Translations under genes and position numbers: made by a program
Shown here: piece by piece, positions 1 to 8,328 of the stretch
How positions within the stretch are numbered: position 1 is the stretch's first letter
Layout: every line of letters begins with the position of its first letter
The notes under the pieces: generated by a model
Told to the model about the DNA's origin: nothing
Databases searched by the model: none
Seen by the model: only the letters and a program-made list of their open reading frames with translations
DNA from: Candidatus Zhuqueibacterota bacterium
GTDB taxonomy: Bacteria > Zhuqueibacterota > Zhuqueibacteria > Residuimicrobiales > Oceaniaggregativiventaceae
Direction of reading: 5' to 3'
Assembly (NCBI GenBank): GCA_014728115.1
Contig: WJME01000125.1
Location: 1-64,000 of the forward strand
DNA: 64,000 nucleotides

Positions 1-1
1 G

Positions 2-715
2 ACCAATTATGATTTGTTTTTGTCATTTTATGGCAACCGGTTAGGACTGTTGACATTGGGCGGATTTTACAAAGAGATCGAGGATTTGATATTCAGACGA
101 GAGGGTCACAAGATCCTGAACGCGGAAAAAGAAGGTTTTCCCCAGAATTTGCAGGGCTTTTGGCTCGACCGTCCTGAAAACAATCCTTATACGACCGAGG
201 TGCGGGGATTCGAGATCGAGTGGCAAACCAATTTGAACTGGTTGCCGAGCCCGTTTGACGGCTTTGTGATCAATGCCAATTATTCGCACATCTGGTCAGA
301 GACGCGTTTCCCACGTTCCTTTGTGATCTCTGAAAAGATTCCTGTGTTTCCGTTTGTCGAGACCACGGTGATCGATACTTTTCGGGTAGGAGATATGCCC
401 GACCAGGCCGATGATATCGCCAACCTCGCATTGGGCTATGACAAGGGCCCGTTATCTGCACGGCTGTCCATGCTTTATCAGGGTCGCACGCTCTCCCGTG
501 TCGGCGAACGTCCTGAACAGGATGGCTTTACTGCCGATCTGTTGCGCTTCGATCTCTCGGTGAAATACCGCCTGACGCCTCAAATCGGATTGTTTATGAA
601 TTACAACAATATCACCAACGAACCGGACGAATCGTATATGCTGAACCAGAGATATCTGACCGCGCGTGAATATTATGGCTGGACCATGGATTTGGGCATC
701 GGCTATGCGCTCTGA
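2..715 (+). CDS. TonB-dependent receptor, C-terminal part (5' truncated by window edge)
   Basis: The reading frame is open to the left edge, so only the last ~237 residues of a larger protein are present. They alternate polar and aromatic beta-strands in the style of the last strands of a TonB-dependent receptor barrel: GFEIEWQTNL, GFVINANYSH, LALGYDKGPLSARLSMLY, and a final segment with FMNYNNITNEP followed by an aromatic-rich last strand. The NNITNEP turn is characteristic of SusC-like and other TonB receptors. The likely role is active import of oligosaccharides or another large substrate across the outer membrane. The glycosidase block just downstream fits a saccharide substrate, but that is context only. 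The track start (TTG at 14) is an artefact of the window edge. A strong hairpin follows the stop. Confidence 0.8.
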   Translation, partial: TNYDLFLSFYGNRLGLLTLGGFYKEIEDLIFRREGHKILNAEKEGFPQNLQGFWLDRPENNPYTTEVRGFEIEWQTNLNWLPSPFDGFVINANYSHIWSETRFPRSFVISEKIPVFPFVETTVIDTFRVGDMPDQADDIANLALGYDKGPLSARLSMLYQGRTLSRVGERPEQDGFTADLLRFDLSVKYRLTPQIGLFMNYNNITNEPDESYMLNQRYLTAREYYGWTMDLGIGYAL

Positions 716-744
716 CAAAAATGGTCAGACGTTCGGGGCAATTA

Positions 745-781
745 CCATAAACAGACCCTGTTTTACAGGGTCTGTTTATGG
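745..781 (+). terminator. Strong hairpin after the TonB receptor gene
   Basis: A perfect 16-bp inverted repeat (CCATAAACAGACCCTG / CAGGGTCTGTTTATGG) with a 5-nt loop lies 30 bp after the receptor stop and about 100 bp before the next start. There is no long T tract. It is probably a terminator, or an RNA-stabilising hairpin separating receptor and glycosidase expression. Confidence 0.7.
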
Positions 782-883
782 TCTGTGTTCATGATAAAGA
801 GATCGAAAACCTTTCTTGACATAGTGCCGATACTCATGGCCTGCTTTAATCTGACCTGCGGGTAATTTTGGGATGGAGTCAAC

Positions 884-2377
884 ATGCTGAAAAAAACCAT
901 TATTGTTTGTCTTTTGTTCGTCTCTAGTCTTCAACTCTTTGCTCAGGATACACGACATGATGCCGTGCAAAGCGTTCGCGAACGCTATCCCGATGGCGTC
1001 GGCCGCTGGTGGGAGCTGTTTTTAAATGATGACCATCTCGTCGAGTCGACGAGGAACATCGAGATTGTCTCTGCCCAGGCACTCAAAATCGTCTCCGAGC
1101 CGGTGGTAAAGCAGGACAAGCCCTGGGAACTGGATCGGATCGGCTATACCAATGTGATCTATGATGCCGAAGAAAAGCTCTATAAAATGTGGTATCATAT
1201 CAAGACCGCTTTTTTCCCTTACGAGCCTGCCGGAGGGGTGCCAGGTGAAGAACTCTCTATGTGCTATGCCATATCCAGAGACGGCATTCATTGGGAAAAA
1301 CCCGAGCTCAATGTCATCCAACATGACGGGCAGCGCACCAATATTGTCTTCAGCGGTATCACCGGCATGAAGGCTGGTGCCTATTTTGTTCTCAAAGACT
1401 ATTCCGAGCCCGATCCCGGTAAACGATATAAAGTCTTGTTTAACTTTTGGGATTTCCAGGGCCGCGGTTTAGGTGTCGGCTGGTCTCCCGATGGCATCCA
1501 CTGGCAAGCCCCGCATCCCTATACCCTGATTCAGGGAGGATTCGATACGCATAATATCGCCTTTTGGGACAAAAAGTATGGCTGCTGGGTGGCCTATACC
1601 CGCCGCTGGCAATATGGTAAACGGCATATTTCACGCGCCACCAGTCCGGATTTGTTTCATTGGTCCCAGGATGTCACGGTCGAAGGACCGGACGAACGTG
1701 ATGATCCTGATGAGGACTTGTATACACCGGCCTGTTTCCAGCTCAAAGAAGCTCGTAATGTCTATATTATGGTAACAGGTGTATCCAATATCGAAGAGAA
1801 TATTGTAACGCCTCAACTGGCAGTGAGCCGTGACGGCATGGACTGGCATCGCTTTCGCAAGCCCTTTATTCGCAGGGGTAAGCCGGGCGAATGGGACAGC
1901 GGCGGCGGATATCCAATGGCTGCAGAAATCCCCTCCGGTGAAGATATGCTGTTCTATTATATCGGGTCAAAAGTGGCGCACGGAAAAGATCCGGGGGCAG
2001 GTATAGGCATTGCCTCGATCAAGCGGGATCGATATGTGGGGCTCAAAGCAGGTAAAGATGAGGGTCTCATTACGACACAACTGTTGGCCCTGACCCACCA
2101 TGGCGGAAAAATGCCGGACCGCGGTGTCCTCTGTGTCAATGCAAATGCCAAAGACGGCTATTTTAAAGTTGAAATTTTGGATCACAATGGCCATCCCATA
2201 CCCGGCTATGCTGCTGAGGATTGTATTCCCCTCAGCGGAGACAAGCTCGAACAACGTGTACGCTGGCAAGATCACAGAAATCTCTATCCGGTCCTCGGCA
2301 AACCGGTTCGATTGCGGTTCTATCTTAAAAATGCAACGATTTATGGATTTCATGTGGAAAGACATGATCGAAATTGA
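884..2377 (+). CDS. Secreted five-bladed beta-propeller glycosidase-like protein (copy 1)
   Basis: 497 residues with a Sec signal peptide (MLKKTIIVCLL...LFAQ, cleavage near residue 20). The body carries regularly spaced blade motifs of GH32/GH43/GH130-like propellers: SRDGIHW (~132), SPDGIHW (~201), TSPDLFHW (~252) and SRDGMDW (~315), with YTPACF and KMWYH between them. I infer a periplasmic or surface glycosidase, but no established family can be assigned by eye and the catalytic acids are not identified. The C-terminal ~100 residues look like a small beta-sandwich. A purine-rich GGATGGAG precedes the ATG. It is followed after 86 bp by a close paralog (2464-3954), so the two are a tandem duplication. 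They probably share an mRNA with the polysaccharide-lyase gene that follows. Confidence 0.65.
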   Translation: MLKKTIIVCLLFVSSLQLFAQDTRHDAVQSVRERYPDGVGRWWELFLNDDHLVESTRNIEIVSAQALKIVSEPVVKQDKPWELDRIGYTNVIYDAEEKLYKMWYHIKTAFFPYEPAGGVPGEELSMCYAISRDGIHWEKPELNVIQHDGQRTNIVFSGITGMKAGAYFVLKDYSEPDPGKRYKVLFNFWDFQGRGLGVGWSPDGIHWQAPHPYTLIQGGFDTHNIAFWDKKYGCWVAYTRRWQYGKRHISRATSPDLFHWSQDVTVEGPDERDDPDEDLYTPACFQLKEARNVYIMVTGVSNIEENIVTPQLAVSRDGMDWHRFRKPFIRRGKPGEWDSGGGYPMAAEIPSGEDMLFYYIGSKVAHGKDPGAGIGIASIKRDRYVGLKAGKDEGLITTQLLALTHHGGKMPDRGVLCVNANAKDGYFKVEILDHNGHPIPGYAAEDCIPLSGDKLEQRVRWQDHRNLYPVLGKPVRLRFYLKNATIYGFHVERHDRN

Positions 2378-2463
2378 GGAGGATTCTGACGTCATTGTTT
2401 TTAGTGCATGATTAAAAGAACTTTTCAATACACGCATCCACTTTTTGTTGATTTGGAGAATAT

Positions 2464-3954
2464 ATGACCATTAAAAGAATTGTACTGATTTGTTTGCTCA
2501 CCGGCCTGGGAATTCAGGGCTTAAGCCAGGAAGCATCCGCACCATTTGATGAACAGTTTCCCGACGGGATCGGCAAGCACCGGGAACTCTTTTTACATGA
2601 CGACAAAATCGTGGAATCGCGTGAAAATGTTCAAATCGTGATCGCTCAGGCTGAAAAAATAACGCAACAGCCCGTTGTCAAACAAGATCAGCCCTGGGAG
2701 TTGGGGCATCCCAGGTGGATCAATGTGTTGTATGATGCTGAAGAACAAATGTATAAAATGTGGTATCAGTGCCTGGTGGAATATGAACCCTATTCGGCTG
2801 ATCCCGCAAAACGACTGGCCCTGCTTTATGCGACATCCAGGGATGGCATCAACTGGGAAAAGCCGCGATTCAACATCATAGAGTTTCAAGGAAAACCCAC
2901 CAATATCACGTTTTTTGCCGTACAAACGAAACAGGATTTCCGTGCCCCCTATGTGATCAAAGACTATTCCGATCCCGATCCGCAGGCTCGTTACAAAGCG
3001 CTTTTTCATTGTTGGGATTTTCGCGGACGCGGCCTGGGAGCAGCCATCTCTCCGGACGGGGTGCGATGGTCTGCTCCTCATGCTTATACAGTCATGCAGG
3101 GTGGTTATGATACCCATAACACTTTTTTCTGGGATCCGCATTATGGCAGTTATGTTGCCTATGTACGCCGCTGGCAATATGGCAAACGCCATATCGCGCG
3201 TGCCACGAGTCCGGATTTCTTTCACTGGTCCCATGATGTCACGGTGATGGGACCGGATGAACGCGATGCCCCGGATGAAGACTTGTATACGCCGGCGTGC
3301 TTTCGGTTAAAAGAGGTTCGAAATGTTTATATCATGGTGACCGGGGTGTTTGACGGTAAAAAAAATATCGTCACGCCCCAGCTCGCAGTCAGCCGTGACG
3401 GAGTGAACTGGACCCGGTTCAGGCAACCCTTTATCCCTTTCGGCAAGCCGGGAACCTGGGATGATGCCGGAGGCTGGCCCAGAGCCAGGGAAATTCCTGC
3501 CGGAGAGCATCAACTGTTCTATTATCAGGGGGTGCGTGCAGCCCATGCCGATCCTGACGATCATGGAAGTCAATCAGGGGTTGGGGTTGCTAAAATCAAA
3601 CGAGATCGCTATATTGGCCTCTCTGCCGCACAAAAGGGAACAGTGACAACAAAACTTGTCCGGTTGACCCATCATGGCGCCGTAGAACCCGACGGAGGCG
3701 TGATGGCCCTTAATGCAAGCGCTGTAAATGGCCAGATTCGCGTCGAAGTGCTGGATAGCGATAACAAGCCGATTCCAGGATTTTCTGTCATAGAGTGTTC
3801 ACCGATTACAGGAGATCAAACGGATTTTTATGTGCGGTGGAATAATCATCAGAATTTGTCTCCGGTGATCGGTAAACCTGTAAAATTGAAATTTTATTTA
3901 GAAAATGCAACTATTTATGGATTTCAGATCCTGCGAGATGATCCGGAACTTTAA
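2464..3954 (+). CDS. Secreted five-bladed beta-propeller glycosidase-like protein (copy 2)
   Basis: 496 residues, Sec signal peptide (MTIKRIVLICLL...GLSQE) and a GGAG ribosome site before ATG. It matches copy 1 along its whole length, including the blade motifs SRDGINW (~125), SPDGVRW (~197), TSPDFFHW (~248) and SRDGVNW (~309), and the nearly invariant stretch GPDERDxPDEDLYTPAC. The two clearly arose by duplication. Differences cluster in the region after the first blade motif (GKPTNITFF versus GQRTNIVFS) and in the last third, which would fit related but distinct substrates. The activity is inferred from fold only; it could equally be a non-catalytic sugar-binding propeller. Confidence 0.65.
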   Translation: MTIKRIVLICLLTGLGIQGLSQEASAPFDEQFPDGIGKHRELFLHDDKIVESRENVQIVIAQAEKITQQPVVKQDQPWELGHPRWINVLYDAEEQMYKMWYQCLVEYEPYSADPAKRLALLYATSRDGINWEKPRFNIIEFQGKPTNITFFAVQTKQDFRAPYVIKDYSDPDPQARYKALFHCWDFRGRGLGAAISPDGVRWSAPHAYTVMQGGYDTHNTFFWDPHYGSYVAYVRRWQYGKRHIARATSPDFFHWSHDVTVMGPDERDAPDEDLYTPACFRLKEVRNVYIMVTGVFDGKKNIVTPQLAVSRDGVNWTRFRQPFIPFGKPGTWDDAGGWPRAREIPAGEHQLFYYQGVRAAHADPDDHGSQSGVGVAKIKRDRYIGLSAAQKGTVTTKLVRLTHHGAVEPDGGVMALNASAVNGQIRVEVLDSDNKPIPGFSVIECSPITGDQTDFYVRWNNHQNLSPVIGKPVKLKFYLENATIYGFQILRDDPEL

Positions 3955-4010
3955 AAATCTGCCAGCTGTCCGCTTTTGCTGTCCAAACGATATTTTGAAA
4001 GGTTATAGGG

Positions 4011-6473
4011 ATGATCCGGTTAAAGAATGATTTATCACATCAAACACACCATAATCTGTGTTGCAGAGCGGTAAATGAACGCCTTTGTCTGTATGGCTTT
4101 TTTTGTATAGTAATGGTTTTCATCGCGATGATTTTGCCAACCACAAGTTTGGCCCAACCTTTTCCCAAATCTCCGCACCCATGGAGAGCGGAATATGATA
4201 TTTCTCTGGAAAAATTTGAATTCAGCCATCCGATGACGGTGTTGAATCAGACTGAGCTTGAGACAGTCCGCCAGCATATTCAGAATGATATTGACCCCCA
4301 ATCTTCAACGTTCGACCTGATGATTCCAAAGGCAGATGAATTCCTTGAATTTGAACCCGACGCACCTGTGACGATGGATATCATGGGAGGATATGAGCCC
4401 AACTCCAATCTGGATGAAATGAGAGAGTGGCTGTGGCGCAACAGTCATGCCGCCTATACCTGCGCACTGGCCTATGCCCTCACCGATGAATCGAAATATG
4501 CTGAAAAGGCCAGAGAAGTGATTATGGATTGGGCCAATACCCATACCACCTTTACCGGAGGCGACAGGGGATTGCAGCTGGGATCGTGGTTTACGCCGTT
4601 ACTGGTCGCCGCCGATCTCATCTGGGATTATTCCGGATTTACACTCGCAGACAAGCAACAACTGCGAGACTGGGTCCGTATCAAGTGGCTCGACCAGGGG
4701 GATGTGCTCGACGTCATGCGCCGAAAAGACAACAACTGGAAAGACGCAGCACTCAAAGGCGTGTTTACCGCTGCCGTGATTCTGGAGGACAAAGAGCTGT
4801 TACAAGAAGCGATTGTACAGTTGATGAGTTTTTTCTATTCCCGCACCGATGCCTTTGTCAGGATTCCTGGTCCCGGATGGAAAATCAACAAGGACGACAG
4901 GGGAGTCCATTTGCCGCGCGAGGTCGTCCGCAATAATGGCCGAAGCGGAATCACCTATACCGCCTATGCATTGACGACCATGGTGCAAAATCTGGAAATG
5001 GCCAGATATGCCGGATTTGACTTTTGGCATAAAGAAACCGAACAAGGGGCAACCCTCAAAGAGGTGATCGAACAATATTTTCGATGGAACAGCCTCAGAG
5101 AGCGTTTCCCATGGGATCCGGGGGCCAAGAGGACCGATAAACGGTTGAATGCTTATGAGCTGGCCAATACCCATTTTTTGGTCGATGAACAGATGAAATC
5201 CTGGATTGAAAGCCAAAGACCGTTGAGAGGCAGGGAAGGGGATGCATGGATTACCCTGACCAAGGGCGATTTGCCCCTCACGCCGTTCGGCAGAATCATG
5301 TCGCCTGCAGAGGATACAGGTTTCCTGAGAACAGATACTCTATATATTGATATATTCGCCAATAACCCTGTGGATACACTCGAGTTGTTTATCGATGACA
5401 GTCTGGCTACCCGGGTCATCGATGCTGAGGGTACTCGATTTGAGACTCCTGTATTGCTGGAGAACTTGTCCGGCGGTGATTATTCTCTAAGGGCCAGGAT
5501 CGTCGACGAGTTGAACAATGTGTTTATCGATTCTGTTTCGTTTCGTGTGGGGTCTGCCTTTTATTCCATTACCGATTTATCAGACCCCAGTCTGGGCCGT
5601 ATCGCAATGGATCCCCCAGGCGGAACCTACCTGGACGGTACTGTGGTGTCGCTCACTGCTGTTCCCAAGCCGGGATACGAGTTTATCCATTGGGCGGGTG
5701 ATGTGAACTCGTGGACAGATACGCTTACAGTGGTCATCGAGTCGAATCTGACCCTAGAGACCACCTATCGCTGGTTTATACAAAAACTGCAATCCTTTAC
5801 ACTCCAGGCAGAGGATCAGACTCTTGCAGGGGGCGCTACCGCGGAGCAGAGTCATGAGGGATTCAATGGCTCGGGGTTTGTTTCATTTCCCTCGAGTGGC
5901 GGACAGGTCATCTATGAGAATATTCGTGGCGGCAACGGCGGAAGTGCCCGGTTAACGGTTCGCTGGGCAAACGGCGATGCTGGCCAAACCGGAATCCTGG
6001 TTGTGAACCAGGATACGTTAGATATTGAAATGAATACCACCGGCGGATGGGATGTCTGGAAAACACAGGATATTCCCATTATGCTCAATCCGGATTCTTT
6101 GAATGTTATCTCTTTCCAGTCCACCGGTGAAAGCTTTGCATTGCTGGATGAAATCACATTGACCTTGTCGACCCTGGTGGGTGTGAAAACGTCACCCAAC
6201 GCATCGGTGCACACATTCACTCTTGCCCAAAATTATCCCAATCCCTTTAATCCGGTCACCCAAATCGCCTTTGCTCTGAATAGCCGTCAGCATACACGCC
6301 TCAATATTTACAATACCCGTGGGCAACTCGTGAAAGAGTTGTTGAATAAACCCATGGATGCCGGTCAGCATATCATCACCTTTGATGCGCATGATTTGCC
6401 TTCAGGAGTCTATTTTTACAGACTTGCTACCAACAATTCGTTTCTGGAAAAAAAGATGTTATTGCTCAAATAG
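4011..6473 (+). CDS. Modular alginate-lyase-like secreted protein with CBM and sorting domain
   Basis: 820 residues. An extended N-region precedes a hydrophobic segment ending TTSLAQP (~50). Residues ~50-430 resemble the alginate lyase superfamily alpha/alpha barrel (PF05426-like): an NSHAAYTCALAYALT helix, an AREVIMDWA helix, GLQLGSWFTPLLVAADLIWD, and later an RNNGRSGITYTAYALT segment. Then come an Ig-like region (~440-515), a bacterial repeat (GTYLDGTVVSLTAVPKPGYEF, ~530-560), a CBM6/35-like module starting QAEDQTLAGG (~598-720), and a sorting domain (AQNYPNPFNPVTQIAF to KKMLLLK, 736-820). The expected product is a surface or secreted lyase acting on uronic-acid polysaccharide by beta-elimination. 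The substrate is not proven. No internal Met gives a better start. Confidence 0.75.
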   Translation: MIRLKNDLSHQTHHNLCCRAVNERLCLYGFFCIVMVFIAMILPTTSLAQPFPKSPHPWRAEYDISLEKFEFSHPMTVLNQTELETVRQHIQNDIDPQSSTFDLMIPKADEFLEFEPDAPVTMDIMGGYEPNSNLDEMREWLWRNSHAAYTCALAYALTDESKYAEKAREVIMDWANTHTTFTGGDRGLQLGSWFTPLLVAADLIWDYSGFTLADKQQLRDWVRIKWLDQGDVLDVMRRKDNNWKDAALKGVFTAAVILEDKELLQEAIVQLMSFFYSRTDAFVRIPGPGWKINKDDRGVHLPREVVRNNGRSGITYTAYALTTMVQNLEMARYAGFDFWHKETEQGATLKEVIEQYFRWNSLRERFPWDPGAKRTDKRLNAYELANTHFLVDEQMKSWIESQRPLRGREGDAWITLTKGDLPLTPFGRIMSPAEDTGFLRTDTLYIDIFANNPVDTLELFIDDSLATRVIDAEGTRFETPVLLENLSGGDYSLRARIVDELNNVFIDSVSFRVGSAFYSITDLSDPSLGRIAMDPPGGTYLDGTVVSLTAVPKPGYEFIHWAGDVNSWTDTLTVVIESNLTLETTYRWFIQKLQSFTLQAEDQTLAGGATAEQSHEGFNGSGFVSFPSSGGQVIYENIRGGNGGSARLTVRWANGDAGQTGILVVNQDTLDIEMNTTGGWDVWKTQDIPIMLNPDSLNVISFQSTGESFALLDEITLTLSTLVGVKTSPNASVHTFTLAQNYPNPFNPVTQIAFALNSRQHTRLNIYNTRGQLVKELLNKPMDAGQHIITFDAHDLPSGVYFYRLATNNSFLEKKMLLLK

Positions 6474-6489
6474 CCAAAGAGTAAACTTT

Positions 6490-8298
6490 ATGTCCTTTGT
6501 TAAAACTCTTTCTCGCCGTTCGTTTATTTCTCATACCGTTCGCGGTCTTTTTTTGTCTGCCTTGACTCCACTGGTGGGCTTGACAAAATCGCCAATGGGT
6601 AAATCAACCGTACGAACAGCTAAAAAACTGTTCGCTACCACAGATTATTTTGGCAATATTTTCAAGTATCAATCCTTTATGGATGAGGCCCAATTGGATG
6701 ATTTGCATCGAATCCTTGCCTCTCTGGGAGTGACCCGGCATGAATGGCTGGTTGATACCACCGAAGGCATCTATGACCATTATCCGCATGGATTCGATCT
6801 CCTGGCCAAAGCGGTCGAGTCGGCTCATGCACATGGAATCGAATTTTTTGCCGTGGTCAAACCGTTTGAGGATGGTGGGTATCCTCCAATCCTGCCTTTG
6901 ACCATGCCTTTTCCCGAGGGTGCCGTAGCATTCAAAGATATGCGAGGTATTTCTCCGGTTGCCCGTCCCTTTGCAGCACAACATCCGTATACGAGTCTGA
7001 AACGGCGTCCGGGCACAGCAGAATGCAGGGGCCCGGTAAAGGCTATTCGTCTTGTCAAGAGCAATGACCAGCCTACACGGATAAAAGCAGAGCACCTGTC
7101 CATATGGACGAGTACCTCGAATAATGGCTTTGAGCGTTATCAGGGTACGGTTTCGTTTCGCGAACGCATTGAATGGCGCTTTCGGTTTCCCAAATGGCGG
7201 CCATGCAGGGTTCTGGCGTTGGAGGGATTAGAGATCCCCAAAGAACACGCTTATATTCTGGTGCGTTGTGCATTGGCTGATGGTGGAGGTGATTTTAGCA
7301 ATGAAAATGGTAACATCATCGAGCTCGTCGGAGCGGATGAAAAAATTCTACCCCATACCCTGAGCAGTGGCTCCATTTCCTGGGAAGATCATAAAACTAT
7401 ATATCACTCTGACATCATGAAACAATTGTTTCGCTATTTGCAACTGCCCGAGGTGCAGGCAGAAATTCGTGACACGGATAAAATGCAGGAGCATTATCGA
7501 GACTATTTCAGCTTTTACGAGAGTGATTTGGAACTCAGGGATTGGACCACCCTGGATCAAACCGGCTATGTCGCTGCAGCCTGTGGTAAACCGGAATATA
7601 TGCTGGGCAATCTTCATCCTATCTATCCGGAGGTGCGTGAGCATTGGCTCGAGCTGACCCGGTATTGCCTCGATCGTGGGGTGGATGGCGTCCATTTCAG
7701 GGTTGCAAACCATACCCGATCCCCTGAATACTGGGATTATGGGTTTAATGAACCTGTTCTGGAGGCTGCCAATGGCAAGACCGATACAGCCACGGTCAGC
7801 CGGATCAATGGCAATGCCTATACAGCCTTTCTTCGCCAGGCAGCAGAGCTTGTAAAAAGCCGGGGAAAGGCAATAGGGGTTCACCTGAATCCTCTCATGC
7901 TCAGGCCTGATGATCGCGATCGGCCGCCAGCGCTTCCTCCCAATTTCGAGTGGCAGTGGGACACCTGGATACGTGAGATAGCCGATGAATTCGAATTCCG
8001 GGGGGGCTATATGCAAAGGCCCTGGAACTTGAAAAAAGTGCTGGATATTTTCAGCCATGCAACGCAAGCTGCGAATAAACCTCTATATTATCAAAGCGAT
8101 TTTCATAGCATGACCAATACGGAAGGGCGCCTTCAGCGACGGATACAGGAAATCGAGCTCGTCAAAACGTATCCGGGGCTGGATGGCTATGTCTTGTATA
8201 CCACAAATAATTATACAAAAATCAATGAAAATAGAGAAATCGAGCTGTTGCCGTTTATGGAAAAAGCGATCAAGAATCACTATACAAGTAAAGAATAA
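6490..8298 (+). CDS. Tat-exported TIM-barrel-like protein of unrecognised family (copy 1)
   Basis: I start at ATG 6490, giving 602 residues, rather than the track start inside the previous gene. The new N-terminus is a twin-arginine leader (LSRRSFISHTVRGLFLSA). The body alternates strands and helices like a glycoside-hydrolase barrel: DDLHRILASLGVTRHEWLVD, FDLLAKAVESAHAHGIEFFA, then DGVHFRVANHT (~398) and GFNEPV (~417). A beta-rich inserted region lies at ~183-303. The Asn-Glu-Pro triplet is conserved in copy 2 and recalls the acid/base site of clan GH-A enzymes; that assignment is inference. QSDFHSM (~535) near the last strands is also conserved. I recognise no named family. The gene begins 16 bp after the lyase gene, so co-transcription is likely. 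Confidence 0.65.
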   Translation: MSFVKTLSRRSFISHTVRGLFLSALTPLVGLTKSPMGKSTVRTAKKLFATTDYFGNIFKYQSFMDEAQLDDLHRILASLGVTRHEWLVDTTEGIYDHYPHGFDLLAKAVESAHAHGIEFFAVVKPFEDGGYPPILPLTMPFPEGAVAFKDMRGISPVARPFAAQHPYTSLKRRPGTAECRGPVKAIRLVKSNDQPTRIKAEHLSIWTSTSNNGFERYQGTVSFRERIEWRFRFPKWRPCRVLALEGLEIPKEHAYILVRCALADGGGDFSNENGNIIELVGADEKILPHTLSSGSISWEDHKTIYHSDIMKQLFRYLQLPEVQAEIRDTDKMQEHYRDYFSFYESDLELRDWTTLDQTGYVAAACGKPEYMLGNLHPIYPEVREHWLELTRYCLDRGVDGVHFRVANHTRSPEYWDYGFNEPVLEAANGKTDTATVSRINGNAYTAFLRQAAELVKSRGKAIGVHLNPLMLRPDDRDRPPALPPNFEWQWDTWIREIADEFEFRGGYMQRPWNLKKVLDIFSHATQAANKPLYYQSDFHSMTNTEGRLQRRIQEIELVKTYPGLDGYVLYTTNNYTKINENREIELLPFMEKAIKNHYTSKE

Positions 8299-8328
8299 AG
8301 TTTGTTTATGATAAATAAGGACTGCTCT

